A stretch of DNA of 48,015 nt, taken from Sphingosinicella sp. GTDB taxonomy: Bacteria > Pseudomonadota > Alphaproteobacteria > Sphingomonadales > Sphingomonadaceae. Shown here one piece after another: positions 24,165 through 34,632 of this stretch (position 1 is the first letter of the stretch; the number at the start of each line of letters is the position of its first letter). Below the pieces are notes generated by a model. It saw nothing but the letters and a program-made list of their open reading frames with translations. It did no database searches and was not told where the DNA came from. The position numbers and the translations under genes are program-made. The stretch is taken from positions 1-48,015 of the forward strand of contig JAEULI010000183.1 in NCBI GenBank assembly GCA_016793845.1. The letters are read 5' to 3'.

Positions 24165-24496
24165 CGCTGGTGCGGTTCATATCGGCGGATGGCGCCAATG
24201 TCGTCGAGGTGGAAGCGAAGCCCGGCGAGCGCGTGCTGGAAATCGCGCAGCTCAACGATCAGCCCTTGGAGGGGGTCTGCGAAGGCTACATGGCCTGCTC
24301 GACCTGCCACGTCATCGTCGCGGAGCGGCACGCCGCGCTGCTGCCGCGCCCGAGCGTGGAGGAGGAGGACATGCTGGACTTTGCGTATGGCGTTGCGCGC
24401 AATTCCCGGCTCGCCTGCCAGCTTTACACATCGGAAGACCTGCCGGAGCTTGAGATGCGGATGCCCGCTGGCGCGGTGAACATGCAAAGTCGCTAG
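24161..24496 (+). CDS. [2Fe-2S] ferredoxin, adrenodoxin/Isc type
   Basis: A 111-residue ferredoxin with GTG start. The four cluster cysteines are in CEGYMACSTC (C-x5-C-x2-C) and LACQL, the arrangement of vertebrate-type/ISC ferredoxins. DMLDFAYG is the acidic helix used to dock partner reductases and P450s in this class. It would donate electrons for Fe-S cluster assembly with the two upstream desulfurases, or serve oxygenases elsewhere in the genome. It is coupled to the preceding gene by a GTGA overlap. About 195 bp without a gene follow before the indolepyruvate oxidoreductase. Confidence 0.94.
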   Translation: MTLVRFISADGANVVEVEAKPGERVLEIAQLNDQPLEGVCEGYMACSTCHVIVAERHAALLPRPSVEEEDMLDFAYGVARNSRLACQLYTSEDLPELEMRMPAGAVNMQSR

Positions 24497-24638
24497 ATTC
24501 TGTCTTTCTTTCGGCGTGCAGCCGGGTTTGGAGAAGAATTCTGCCAACGGACAAGATTTCTGGAGTGGTATCTGCCCATAATGAGGGTTTTGACGCTGAT
24601 ATCAGCCAAAAAACCGGCGTTGGCGCGTTGTAATATTC

Positions 24639-24667
24639 TTGCGTGAAAAGGGATAAGGCAGTATAAC
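24639..24667 (+). promoter_or_regulatory. Sigma-70-like promoter of the indolepyruvate oxidoreductase gene
   Basis: TTGCGT (24639-24644) and TATAAC (24662-24667) are spaced by 17 bp, placing the transcription start about 20 bp before the ATG at 24693. It lies in a locally AT-rich stretch. Confidence 0.55.
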
Positions 24668-24692
24668 TGACCTATTGAGGGAGAATCGACAC

Positions 24693-27600
24693 ATGGCCAC
24701 GAAGCCCGCCATCACGCTCAGCGACAAGTACCTGCTCGAAGACGGGCGCGTGTTCATGAGCGGCGTGCAGTCGCTGGTCCGGCTCCCCCTCATCCAGAAG
24801 GCGCGCGATCGCGCCGCCGGCATCAACACCGCCGGTTTCATCTCCGGCTACCGTGGCTCGCCGCTCGGCACCTACGATCAGGAGCTTTGGCGCGCGAAGA
24901 AACTCCTCGAAGCGCAGGACATCCGCTTCGTCCCCGGCGTCAATGAAGAGCTTGGCGCCACCGCCGTCTGGGGCACGCAGCACGTCGGCCTCAATCCGCA
25001 CCGCAAGTTCGATGGCGTCTTCGGTATCTGGTACGGCAAGGGTCCGGGCCTCGATCGCGCCATGGACGTGCTGAAGCACGCGAACGCGGCCGGAACCTCG
25101 CAGCATGGCGGCGTCCTCGCCATCGTGGGCGACGATCACGGCGCCAAGTCCTCCACGTTGCCGCACCAGTCGGATCACAACTTCCTCGCCGCCTTCGTGC
25201 CGTTCCTCTACCCGGCGAGCGTCGACGAATACGTGGAATACGGCCTGCTCGGCATCGCCATGTCGCGCTTCGCCAGCACGTGGGTGGGCTTCAAGGCCAC
25301 AGCCGACACCGTCGAAACCTCCGCGACGATCGATCTTGCGAAGGAACATCGCCGTATCATCGTGCCGGGCGACTTCGAAATGCCCGAAGGCGGCCTCGGC
25401 ATCCGCGAAGGCGATATCTGGCGCGAAGAAGACACGCGTCTTCAGCGCTACAAGGGCTTCGCCGCGATGGCCTTCGCCAAGGCGAACGGCATCGATCGCA
25501 CGGTGTGGGATACGCCGCGCCCCCGCTTCGGCATCATCACCACCGGCAAGGCCTACGCCGATACGATGGAAGCGTTCGATGCGCTCGGTATCGACGAGCG
25601 CGTGGCGCGCGACATCGGCCTTCGCATCTACAAGGTCGGTATGCCCTGGCCGCTGGAGCCGGACGGCATCCGCCAGTTCTGCGAGGGGCTCGAGGAAATC
25701 CTCATCATCGAGGAAAAGCGCGAGTTCATCGAGCATCAGGTCCGCTGGCAGCTCTACAATTGGCGCGAGGACGTGCGCCCGCGCATCGTCGGCAAGCAGG
25801 ACGAGCACGGCGAATGGCTGCTCAACCCCGATAACGAGTTGACCCCCGGCATGATCGCGCATGTGATCGCCAGCCGCATCCAGAAGTATCACGATACGGA
25901 CCGTATCCGCGCCCGTCTCGCCTTCTTCGAAGAGCGGGCGAAAACGGCGGAAAGCTATACGCCGCCGATCAAGCGCGCGCCCTATTTCTGCTCGGGCTGT
26001 CCGCACAACACCTCCACGAAGGTGCCGGAGGGTAGCCGTGCGCTCGCGGGCATCGGCTGTCACATCATGTCGATGTGGATGGACCGGGATACCGGCAACT
26101 TCACGCAGATGGGCGGGGAGGGCGTGCCGTGGATCGGCGAGGCGCCGTTCGTCGACGAGCCGCACATCTACGCGAACCTCGGCGACGGCACCTATTTCCA
26201 CTCCGGCATACTCGCCGTGCGCCAGTCGATCGCGGCGGGCGTCAACATCACCTACAAGATCCTCTACAACGATGCCGTCGCCATGACCGGCGGCCAGCCG
26301 CACGACGGCGACATCACCGTGGCGCAGATCGCCGCGCAGATGCAGGCCGAAGGCGCGAAGAAGGTCGTCGTCCTCACCGAGGATATGTCGCGCTACGAGG
26401 GCGAAACCGTCTCCGGCGTGCCCGTGAAGGACCGCGATCATCTCCCCGCGATCCAGAACGAGTTCCGCGAGACCAAGGGCACCACGGTCATCATCTACGA
26501 CCAGACCTGCGCCGCCGAAAAGCGCCGCCGCCGCAAGAAGGGCAAGTTCCCCGATCCCGATCGCCGCGTGTTCATCAACACCGCCGTCTGCGAAGGCTGC
26601 GGCGACTGTTCGGTGCAGTCGAACTGCGTGTCCGTGGAGCCGGTCGAGACCGAATTCGGCCGCAAGCGCCGCATCAACCAGTCGAGCTGCAACAAGGATT
26701 TCTCGTGCCTGAAGGGCTTCTGCCCCAGCTTCGTCACCGTTGAAGGCGCGCAGATCAAAAAGGCGAAGTCGGCCGACGTGGACCTGTCGGATGTGCCGCA
26801 GCCGGCGCTGAACGCGCCCGGCCACGGCTACAACATCTTCGTCACCGGCATCGGCGGCACCGGCGTGCTCACCATCTCGGCGCTGCTTGGCATGGCCGCG
26901 CACCTCGAAGGCAAGGCGTCGACCACGGCGGACATGGCGGGCCTCGCGCAGAAGGGCGGGGCGGTCTACAGCCACGTCCGCCTCGCCGATCGCAACGATC
27001 AGCTTCTCAGCCCACGCATCATCGCCGGCTCGGCGGATCTCGTGCTCGCCTTCGATGCCGTGGTCGCGGCGGACAAGGCCGCGCAGAACCTGATGCTGCC
27101 GAACCGCACGGCGGTGGTCGCGAACGCGAACATCTCGCCGGTCAGCGATTTCGTTCGCAACCGCGATCTCGATTTCCAGAACGCCGCCATCGAGCGCGCG
27201 ATCCGCAAGGCCGCGAACCCGAACGCCACCACGTTCGTGAAGGCGGACGAGATTGCGACGGCGCTGCTCGGGGACGCCATCGGCACCAACATGCTGATGC
27301 TCGGCTATGCGTGGCAGCAGGGGCTCATCCCGCTCGCGCTGGAAAGCATCGATGCGGCGATCGATCTGAACGCCGTTGCCATCCCCTTCAACAAGCGCGC
27401 GTTCGCGCTCGGGCGGCTGCTCGCGCACCGGCCGGACAAGGTGCTGGCGATGGTCGAGGAGGCGAAGGGCCCGGCGCCCGAGCCGCTTTCCGAAACGCTG
27501 GACGAACTGATCGCCCGCCGCGTGAAAGACCTAACGGCCTATCAGGACGCGGCCTACGCCAGCCGTTACGCTGCCCGGATCGCGGCTGTGCGTGCGGCCG

Positions 27601-28148
27601 AGCAGGCGGCGAACCCGGACAGCGAATGCCTGACGCAGGCAGCAGCACGGTCGCTCTACAAGCTGATGGCGTACAAGGACGAGTACGAGGTCGGCCGGCT
27701 TTACACGGACGGCCGTTTCGCGGCGGCGATCGGCCAGCAGTTCGGCGGCGACTACAAGATGAAGGTGCAGCTTTCCCCGCCGCTGTTCGCGCGGCCCGAT
27801 CCGCGCACGGGGCGCCCGAAGAAGTACGAGTTCGGCGCGTGGATCATGCCGGTGTTCAAGGTGCTGGCGAAGCTGAAAGGCCTTCGCGGCACGCCGTTCG
27901 ATATCTTCGGCTATTCGCAGGAACGGAAAGACGAGCGCGCGGCCATTCCCGCGTTCGAGACCGATCTCGATCGCCTGATCGCCGGGCTCCGCGCCGATAA
28001 CGTCGCGCTCGCCACGTCGATCGCGTCATTGCCGCTCGATGTGCGCGGCTATGGGCCCGTCAAGGAAGAGGCTGCGAAGAAAGTCGCGGCGCGCGCTGCC
28101 GCGCTCTGGGCGAAGTGGCCGGGCGAAGAGCTTCGGCAGGCCGCCTGA
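24693..28148 (+). CDS. Indolepyruvate ferredoxin oxidoreductase, fused single chain
   Basis: An 1151-residue fusion of the alpha, beta and gamma parts of a 2-oxoacid:ferredoxin oxidoreductase. The N-terminal domain (GFISGYRGSPLGTYDQEL) is the pyrimidine-binding part. A central TPP-binding domain has CSGCPHNTS, GIGCHIM and GDGTYFHSG. Ferredoxin-like cysteines follow in CEGCGDCSVQSNC and CNKDFSCLKGFC, then a gamma domain begins with TGIGGTGVLT. It converts aryl-pyruvates from aromatic amino acids to aryl-acetyl-CoA and reduces ferredoxin. The single-chain form of about 1150 residues is usual in proteobacteria. The ATG at 24693 follows the Shine-Dalgarno GAGGGAG and a good promoter. Confidence 0.94.
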   Translation: MATKPAITLSDKYLLEDGRVFMSGVQSLVRLPLIQKARDRAAGINTAGFISGYRGSPLGTYDQELWRAKKLLEAQDIRFVPGVNEELGATAVWGTQHVGLNPHRKFDGVFGIWYGKGPGLDRAMDVLKHANAAGTSQHGGVLAIVGDDHGAKSSTLPHQSDHNFLAAFVPFLYPASVDEYVEYGLLGIAMSRFASTWVGFKATADTVETSATIDLAKEHRRIIVPGDFEMPEGGLGIREGDIWREEDTRLQRYKGFAAMAFAKANGIDRTVWDTPRPRFGIITTGKAYADTMEAFDALGIDERVARDIGLRIYKVGMPWPLEPDGIRQFCEGLEEILIIEEKREFIEHQVRWQLYNWREDVRPRIVGKQDEHGEWLLNPDNELTPGMIAHVIASRIQKYHDTDRIRARLAFFEERAKTAESYTPPIKRAPYFCSGCPHNTSTKVPEGSRALAGIGCHIMSMWMDRDTGNFTQMGGEGVPWIGEAPFVDEPHIYANLGDGTYFHSGILAVRQSIAAGVNITYKILYNDAVAMTGGQPHDGDITVAQIAAQMQAEGAKKVVVLTEDMSRYEGETVSGVPVKDRDHLPAIQNEFRETKGTTVIIYDQTCAAEKRRRRKKGKFPDPDRRVFINTAVCEGCGDCSVQSNCVSVEPVETEFGRKRRINQSSCNKDFSCLKGFCPSFVTVEGAQIKKAKSADVDLSDVPQPALNAPGHGYNIFVTGIGGTGVLTISALLGMAAHLEGKASTTADMAGLAQKGGAVYSHVRLADRNDQLLSPRIIAGSADLVLAFDAVVAADKAAQNLMLPNRTAVVANANISPVSDFVRNRDLDFQNAAIERAIRKAANPNATTFVKADEIATALLGDAIGTNMLMLGYAWQQGLIPLALESIDAAIDLNAVAIPFNKRAFALGRLLAHRPDKVLAMVEEAKGPAPEPLSETLDELIARRVKDLTAYQDAAYASRYAARIAAVRAAEQAANPDSECLTQAAARSLYKLMAYKDEYEVGRLYTDGRFAAAIGQQFGGDYKMKVQLSPPLFARPDPRTGRPKKYEFGAWIMPVFKVLAKLKGLRGTPFDIFGYSQERKDERAAIPAFETDLDRLIAGLRADNVALATSIASLPLDVRGYGPVKEEAAKKVAARAAALWAKWPGEELRQAA

Positions 28149-28153
28149 AAAGT

Positions 28154-28192
28154 AAAAAGGCCCGGCCCGCAGATGCGGCACCGGGCCTTTTT
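28154..28192. terminator. Bidirectional intrinsic terminator
   Basis: AAAAAGGCCCGG (28154-28165) pairs with CCGGGCCTTTTT (28181-28192) around a 15-base loop. It ends both the indolepyruvate oxidoreductase gene and the convergent lipoprotein gene. Confidence 0.92.
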
Positions 28193-28205
28193 GTGAGACC
28201 GCGGC

Positions 28206-28538
28206 TTACTTGTCGGCAGCGTCGCGGACAGCGTCAGCCTTGTTTTCCATGGCATCAGCCTTCGCTTCGCCCGCCTTGCGGACGGCTTCGGCCTGATTTT
28301 CCATCGACTGTTCAGCGGTCGAATCGACCCCGTCCAGTGTCGGGTCCATGGTGTCGGCGGTGTCTTCCATCTGGTCCGCCTGTGCGTCCGCGCTGTCGCG
28401 CATCGTGTCGGCCTGGTTCTCGATGGCGTCGGCGCGGTCTTCCGCCTTCTGCTCGGTCGGGCTGTTGCACGCGGCGAGCCCGCTGAACGCCGTCAGTGCC
28501 GCAGCCGCGGTGGCGATTCGAAAAACCCTCGATTGCAT
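28206..28538 (-). CDS. Small helical lipoprotein
   Basis: A 110-residue protein with a lipoprotein signal peptide: a short basic start, a hydrophobic stretch and a lipobox LAAC, giving a mature lipidated cysteine near residue 24. The rest is rich in Ala, Asp, Glu and Met and contains two similar acidic helical modules (IENQADTMRDSAD and MENQAEAVRKAGE), suggesting internal duplication and an amphipathic or coiled-coil helix. Function unknown; similar small proteins are thought to sit at the envelope and respond to stress. A perfect Shine-Dalgarno AAGGAGAT precedes the ATG. It is divergent from proC and shares a terminator with the preceding gene. Confidence 0.82.
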   Translation of the reverse strand: MQSRVFRIATAAAALTAFSGLAACNSPTEQKAEDRADAIENQADTMRDSADAQADQMEDTADTMDPTLDGVDSTAEQSMENQAEAVRKAGEAKADAMENKADAVRDAADK

Positions 28539-28643
28539 GGCGATCTCCTTATCCTCAGTCCCCCCATAACAACGCGCTGCCCCGTTGGTTCCGAAACTCG
28601 CGATTGCGGTCGTGGTCCGGCCCGGTTAAGGAGCGCATCGACT

Positions 28644-29447
28644 ATGCAGAACGAGAACAAAATTCGAACGCTGTGGCTGATCGGCTGCGGCAACATGGGG
28701 AGCGCGCTGCTGGCGCGGTGGGTCGGTGTCGCCGAAACGATCGTCGTCGTCGATCCGGGTTCGCCGCAGTTGCCGGAGGGTGTCGAGCATCTTCCGGCCC
28801 TGCCTGCGGGCGTGCTGCCGCGTCCCGATGTGGTCGTGCTCGCCGTGAAGCCGCAGGTCGCGCCGACCGCGCTTGCGGGGCTCCCGGCGCTTGTCGGCCC
28901 TGAAACGGTCGTCGTCTCGATCATGGCGGGCACGATGCTCGCCGATCTCGCCGCTTTCGCGGGCGAAGCCGTACCCGTCCGCGCCATGCCCAACACGCCC
29001 GCCGCCGTTGGCAAGGGCGTCACCGCGCTCTACGCCAATGGCCTCTCCGACGCCGCACGCGTCTCGGTCGAAAATCTCTTCGAACGCACCGGATCGGTCG
29101 TCTGGCTCGAATCGGAAAACCAGTTCGACGCCGTCACCGCCGTCTCCGGCTCCGGTCCCGCCTACGTCTTCCGCTTCATCGAAGCCCTCGCCGCCGCCGG
29201 CGAAGCCGCGGGCCTCCCGTCCGAACTCGCCGAAAAGCTCGCCCGCGCCACCGTTGTGGGTGCTTCGGCCCTTGCGGAAGTCGATCCCCGCAGCCCCCGC
29301 GATCTCCGCGCTGCGGTCACCTCACCGGGCGGCACGACGCAGGCCGGCCTCGAAGCGCTGGACGCCGATCCCGGCCTTCCCGCGCTGGTCCGCGCCGCCG
29401 TCCGCGCCGCTGCCGGTCGCTCGAAGGAACTCGCGGAAGGGCGTTAA
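28644..29447 (+). CDS. proC: Pyrroline-5-carboxylate reductase
   Basis: A 267-residue NAD(P)H-dependent enzyme for the last step of proline synthesis. The Rossmann motif LIGCGNMGSALLARW opens the protein. VLAVKPQ, RAMPNTPAAVGKGVTALY and the C-terminal substrate-site VSGSGPAYVFRFIEAL and TSPGGTTQAGLEAL are the standard family motifs. The start at 28644 has the Shine-Dalgarno TAAGGAG. The last four bases overlap the end of the convergent MarR-family gene. Confidence 0.95.
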   Translation: MQNENKIRTLWLIGCGNMGSALLARWVGVAETIVVVDPGSPQLPEGVEHLPALPAGVLPRPDVVVLAVKPQVAPTALAGLPALVGPETVVVSIMAGTMLADLAAFAGEAVPVRAMPNTPAAVGKGVTALYANGLSDAARVSVENLFERTGSVVWLESENQFDAVTAVSGSGPAYVFRFIEALAAAGEAAGLPSELAEKLARATVVGASALAEVDPRSPRDLRAAVTSPGGTTQAGLEALDADPGLPALVRAAVRAAAGRSKELAEGR

Positions 29448-29938
29448 TCGCCCTGCTGCAGGTCGGCCACCGCCTCGCGCAGATCCGTCGGCAACAGCCC
29501 GCGCAGCACCGACCAGAAGCCGCCAACCGCCTGCTGCCCGGCCTCGGCATAGGCTTCGGCCATACGCCGGCGCAGAAGATCGAAGAGTTCATGCTCGAAC
29601 GTCTTGCCCGCTTCGGTCAGGAAAAGCCGGCGCTGCCTCCGGTCTCGCTCGCCGACCTTCTGCTCGACAAGGCCGTTATCCTGAAGATCGGTCAGCACCC
29701 GCCCAAGCGATTGCTTGGTGATGTCGAGCAACCGCAAGAGCTCCGAGACAGTCAGCCCCGGCTGGCGCGCCATGAAATACAGCGCACGGTGATGCGCGCG
29801 GCCATAGGGCGTGCCGGCAAGCTTGTCGTCCGCGCGCTTGATCAGGCTGGAATAGCCGAAATACAGAAGTTCGATGCCGCGGCGAACCTCGGCCTCGCGC
29901 AGGAACAGCGGTGACGGCGGCAAAAAAGAGTCAGCCAT
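29444..29938 (-). CDS. MarR-family transcriptional regulator
   Basis: A 164-residue winged-helix regulator. The recognition region is LTVSELLRLLDITKQSLGRVLTDLQDNGLVEQ and the wing GERDRRQRRLFLTEAGK, both standard for MarR. YGRAHHRALYFMARQPGL in helix 2 recalls the PetP/MarR subgroup next to proC or petP in alphaproteobacteria. The start used is the ATG at 29938; a GTG at 29962 would add eight residues. Its target is unknown. The 258 bp upstream of it, to 30196, contain no supported gene. Confidence 0.9.
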   Translation of the reverse strand: MADSFLPPSPLFLREAEVRRGIELLYFGYSSLIKRADDKLAGTPYGRAHHRALYFMARQPGLTVSELLRLLDITKQSLGRVLTDLQDNGLVEQKVGERDRRQRRLFLTEAGKTFEHELFDLLRRRMAEAYAEAGQQAVGGFWSVLRGLLPTDLREAVADLQQGD

Positions 29939-30196
29939 ATTGACGCATCTTGCACGGATCACGCCCCGGGAGAAGGTGCGAAAACTCAGTACGGACCTGT
30001 CATGGCATTGATACCAACAACCGGGGGCGTGTGAACGGAGTCACACTTCGGCTTTAAAACTGAACATCCAGCCGGAATGATTGTTTAACGACTTGATTTT
30101 GTAATACTTGCGTTTTATTTGCCCTCGCGGTTGGGGAATGCAAGTTGACAAAGAGAGACTGGGATTTCGTCCCGGCCCCAAGCACAGGCATATGGT
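29939..30196. other. 258-bp intergenic stretch, locally AT-rich
   Basis: No gene is supported. Positions 30040-30125 are AT-rich, and a weak plus-strand promoter-like pair TTGATT (30093-30098) and TATTTG (30116-30121), spaced 17 bp, could serve the small ORF and the export gene downstream. Confidence 0.4.
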
Positions 30197-30406
30197 ATGA
30201 AATTGCGTGTTCAGGCTCTGACGGCACTCTTTATTTCTGCCGTATTCATTGTCACGCCCTCTCCCGTCTCGCAGGGTCAGGCGAGTAGCGCGCATCAGCG
30301 CTATCATGCCGACAAAGGCCTTTATTGGTCTGGTCGAGACGAAGGGGATTTGCAGCGCATCGATGGCGAAGCGCTGAAGGCCGTCGAGGGCCTTCTTTCG
30401 AATTGA
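30197..30406 (+). CDS. Possible small secreted protein (unknown)
   Basis: A 69-residue frame with a plausible signal peptide: MKLR, then a hydrophobic core, then a small-residue region near VSQGQA. The mature part is about 40 polar residues (HQRYHADKGLYWSGRDEGD). No family is recognised. There is no clear Shine-Dalgarno. It lies just upstream of the exopolysaccharide export gene and in the same orientation. Keep as tentative. Confidence 0.35.
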   Translation: MKLRVQALTALFISAVFIVTPSPVSQGQASSAHQRYHADKGLYWSGRDEGDLQRIDGEALKAVEGLLSN

Positions 30407-30515
30407 ACCAGCCCTACGCCACCGCCCGCCTCGACAAGGGGGCGGGGCGAGTTGACTGGCATTTCCGGCCTATCTATCACGCGTGACAACCACTTTGATC
30501 GGGAGAGGGCTGGGC

Positions 30516-33308
30516 ATGGCAATCGTGCGCGCGGCGTCGAGTGCAATACATGCTCTGGTGGTGGGAGCTGCGCGGCGCTCACTCCAGCTTGCCCTGATCT
30601 TCGGTCTGGCGTTTCCCGCTGCGGCGCAGGTCGATCCGCGTGTCATCGAGCAACTTCAGGGGCGGCTGCAGGGCACGCAGGATGCCGGCGCGCAGGTCGA
30701 TCAGGCGCGCGAACAGAGCGGCCGTATCACGCTGCCGTCGAATACGGACCTGACCAGCGAAGAGCGCGAACTCCGCCGCCAGCAATCGCGGATTCAGCTG
30801 AATTCCCTCTACCTGCCGTCGCCGGTCGAGCGGCAGTATCGGGAGCGGCTTGGCGACCCGTCGCTTCGGCAGTTCGGCTATGATCTGTTCCGGATATCCG
30901 AAGGCGGTTCCGGCCCTGTCACCGGAGAGGTTTCCGATGGCTATGTGCTCGGGCCGGGCGACGAGCTGGTCGTCACGTTTCAGGGTGCCACCAACACGAG
31001 TCAAAGCGCGCGCGTCGCCCGCGATGGCCGGCTGATCGTCGGTAGCCTGCCGCCTATCCGCGCTGCGGGTCGGACACTGGGTTCGGTGCGCACGTCACTT
31101 TCCGAGGCGACGCGTCAGAACCTGCTCGGCACAGACGTGTTCGTATCGCTGGGCGGCGTGCGGTCTGCGACGGTGCTCGTCGGCGGTGAGGTCGAGAGGC
31201 CCGGCCAGTACCAGGTCACAGCGTTGTCCGATGTCGCGAACGCGATTGCGCTCGCAGGTGGTGTCCGCAAGGCGGGCAGCCTTCGCAACATCCGTCTCGT
31301 CCGGGGCGGTGTGACGCGCGCGGTCGATCTCTATGGTCTTCTCGGCATCGGAACTGCATCGCGCATCCGTGTGCAGGATGGCGACCGCATCGTGGTGCCG
31401 GTGGTCGGCAATACGGTCGCCGTCACGGGTGCCGTTGCGCGGCCCGGGATTTACGAACTTCACGGCTCGGCGAGCGTCGGCGACGTCCTCGCTTATGCTG
31501 GCGGCGCGCTTTACCCCCGCGGCTACCAGATTTCGATCAGCCGCATCGGAGAGGACGGGCGCGAGGTTTTCGTGCGTCCGCAGGGAACGGCTGCCGCGAT
31601 CTGGTCGGGTGACGGCGTGCAGGTGCTCTCGGGCAGCGCCGGTGCGGCGTTCGACCGGGTCGTACTGGCGGGCCATGTCCGTAACCCCGGCCCACGCGCG
31701 CTCGCCGCTGTTCCTACGCTTGCCGATCTGATTGGCGGGCCCGAGGATTTACGGCTCGGTACCTATATGCCGATGGCCATCATCATCCGGCGTAATCCAC
31801 TCACCGGTATGCGCAGCTACGAGGCGGCAGACCTGCGTAGCGCGCTTGATCGCACTCGACCCGTGGCGCTTCGCGGCGATGATCGTGTCTACGTTTTCAG
31901 CGCGGATGATATCGCGTTCCTCAATTCCAGTGCGACGCGCCAGATCATTCTCGGCGACAAGAATCCAAAGCCGCGCTGCCTCGCGCTCGAAAAGCTGGAG
32001 AGCCTCGTCGCTGATACGCAGTCGCCCCGGTTCAACGTGATTACCCGCGGTACGATTACCGTCGAGCGGGGTGGGCGCGATGTCGCAGCAAGCGCGGGCA
32101 GGGCGCTCACCGGTGCCGGAGGGGTCGATCAATCTCTCGACGTGATCCAGACGAAGCAACGGGAGCCCATCGACAGGGCTGAGGGCGAACTGAACGCTAC
32201 GGACGAGCGTGCGGACCAGCGCACAGGCGCCAACTACGATGCGCTTTCGCGCAAGGCCATGGAGTGTCCTTCCATCTTCGAGGATGTTCCGGAGCTCCTT
32301 CCCGTCCTGATCGAGCACAGCGTCAGCGTGGGCGGGGCCGTTCGTCGTCCGGGTGCCTATCCCGTGGCAGGGTCGATCTCCGCCGATGCCCTCGTTTCCG
32401 CTTCGGACGGCGTGATGGCGAACGTACGCGATCCCATGCTGGATATCACGCCGGCGAGCGGACCGTTCACGCGCTACGAAATGGCGCAGGGGCAGGAAGA
32501 TCGGCTTGCCAACGTTCTCGTGAGTGCTGGCGATGATATCCGCATCACGGCGAACAATGCGGCCTATGAAGCAGGCGCGGTGCTGCTGACGGGAGAGTTC
32601 AACAGCCCCGGGCTCTATACGATCCGCAAGGGCGAGCGGCTTTCCGAACTTGTGGCGCGCGCCGGCGGCCTCACCGATCAGGCGTATCCTTATGGTGGCG
32701 TATTCACACGCAGGAGCGTTCGTGAGCAGCAACAGCAAGGATTCCAACGGACCGCGCGGGAACTCAATACCTCGCTGCTTGCACTGGCGGCGCAGGAGAA
32801 TGTGAACGGACAGTCCATCGTGGCCGCTGGCGAACTGATCAAGACTCTGTCGGAGACGGAAGCCGTCGGGCGCATGGTCGTTGAGGCTGATCCGCGTGTG
32901 CTTGCCCAGCGTCCTGACCTCGACCCCATCCTTGATGGTGGCGACACTCTGCATATCCCCAAGAAGCCGACCTATGTGCTCGCGCTTGGCGATGTCTCCA
33001 ACCCGGGTGCGGTCCAGTTCCAGCCGGGCAAGTCGGTTTCGCAGTACGTCGCCGAAGCCGGCGGAACACAGTCCACCGCGGATGATGGCCGCGTGTTCCT
33101 CGTTCTGCCGAATGGCAGTGCGCAGCCGGTTCGGTCCAGCTTCTGGCGGCGTTCGAATGCCGTCGTGCCGCCGGGCAGCACGATCATCGTGCCGAAAAAC
33201 CTGCAGCCGCTGAGGACTCTTGGCATCGTTCGCGATGTAGCAACCATTTTCGGGCAATTGGCGACAGCCGTCGCGTCTGTCGCGATTCTGGCGGACCGGA
33301 ACAACTAG
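30516..33308 (+). CDS. Polysaccharide export protein with multiple SLBB domains
   Basis: A 930-residue exporter of the Wza/KpsD outer-membrane polysaccharide family. The signal peptide ends near FPAAAQ. The polysaccharide-export domain begins VLGPGDELVVTFQG. At least six SLBB-type repeats follow, each with a G-x-V-x-x-PG core: VGGEVERPGQY, VTGAVARPGIY, LAGHVRNPGPR, VGGAVRRPGAY, LTGEFNSPGLY and LGDVSNPGAV. This is much longer than Wza (about 380) and like the long KpsD-type forms. A GTG at 30483 is in frame, but the ATG at 30516 has the Shine-Dalgarno GGGAGAGGG and is preferred. It heads the exopolysaccharide locus. Confidence 0.9.
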   Translation: MAIVRAASSAIHALVVGAARRSLQLALIFGLAFPAAAQVDPRVIEQLQGRLQGTQDAGAQVDQAREQSGRITLPSNTDLTSEERELRRQQSRIQLNSLYLPSPVERQYRERLGDPSLRQFGYDLFRISEGGSGPVTGEVSDGYVLGPGDELVVTFQGATNTSQSARVARDGRLIVGSLPPIRAAGRTLGSVRTSLSEATRQNLLGTDVFVSLGGVRSATVLVGGEVERPGQYQVTALSDVANAIALAGGVRKAGSLRNIRLVRGGVTRAVDLYGLLGIGTASRIRVQDGDRIVVPVVGNTVAVTGAVARPGIYELHGSASVGDVLAYAGGALYPRGYQISISRIGEDGREVFVRPQGTAAAIWSGDGVQVLSGSAGAAFDRVVLAGHVRNPGPRALAAVPTLADLIGGPEDLRLGTYMPMAIIIRRNPLTGMRSYEAADLRSALDRTRPVALRGDDRVYVFSADDIAFLNSSATRQIILGDKNPKPRCLALEKLESLVADTQSPRFNVITRGTITVERGGRDVAASAGRALTGAGGVDQSLDVIQTKQREPIDRAEGELNATDERADQRTGANYDALSRKAMECPSIFEDVPELLPVLIEHSVSVGGAVRRPGAYPVAGSISADALVSASDGVMANVRDPMLDITPASGPFTRYEMAQGQEDRLANVLVSAGDDIRITANNAAYEAGAVLLTGEFNSPGLYTIRKGERLSELVARAGGLTDQAYPYGGVFTRRSVREQQQQGFQRTARELNTSLLALAAQENVNGQSIVAAGELIKTLSETEAVGRMVVEADPRVLAQRPDLDPILDGGDTLHIPKKPTYVLALGDVSNPGAVQFQPGKSVSQYVAEAGGTQSTADDGRVFLVLPNGSAQPVRSSFWRRSNAVVPPGSTIIVPKNLQPLRTLGIVRDVATIFGQLATAVASVAILADRNN

Positions 33309-33354
33309 TCGCAGCGGGCGCGTTGCCCGCCGCCGAACCTGTGGGAATGAATGC

Positions 33355-34626
<1,272 letters not shown>

Positions 34627-34632
<6 letters not shown>

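Noticed and set aside
24672-27428. Very long open frame on the minus strand opposite the indolepyruvate oxidoreductase
   Set aside because: It is a GC-rich shadow of the plus-strand gene, with no recognisable family, low-complexity Arg/Ala/Asp/Val-rich sequence, and the real gene's motifs on the other strand.
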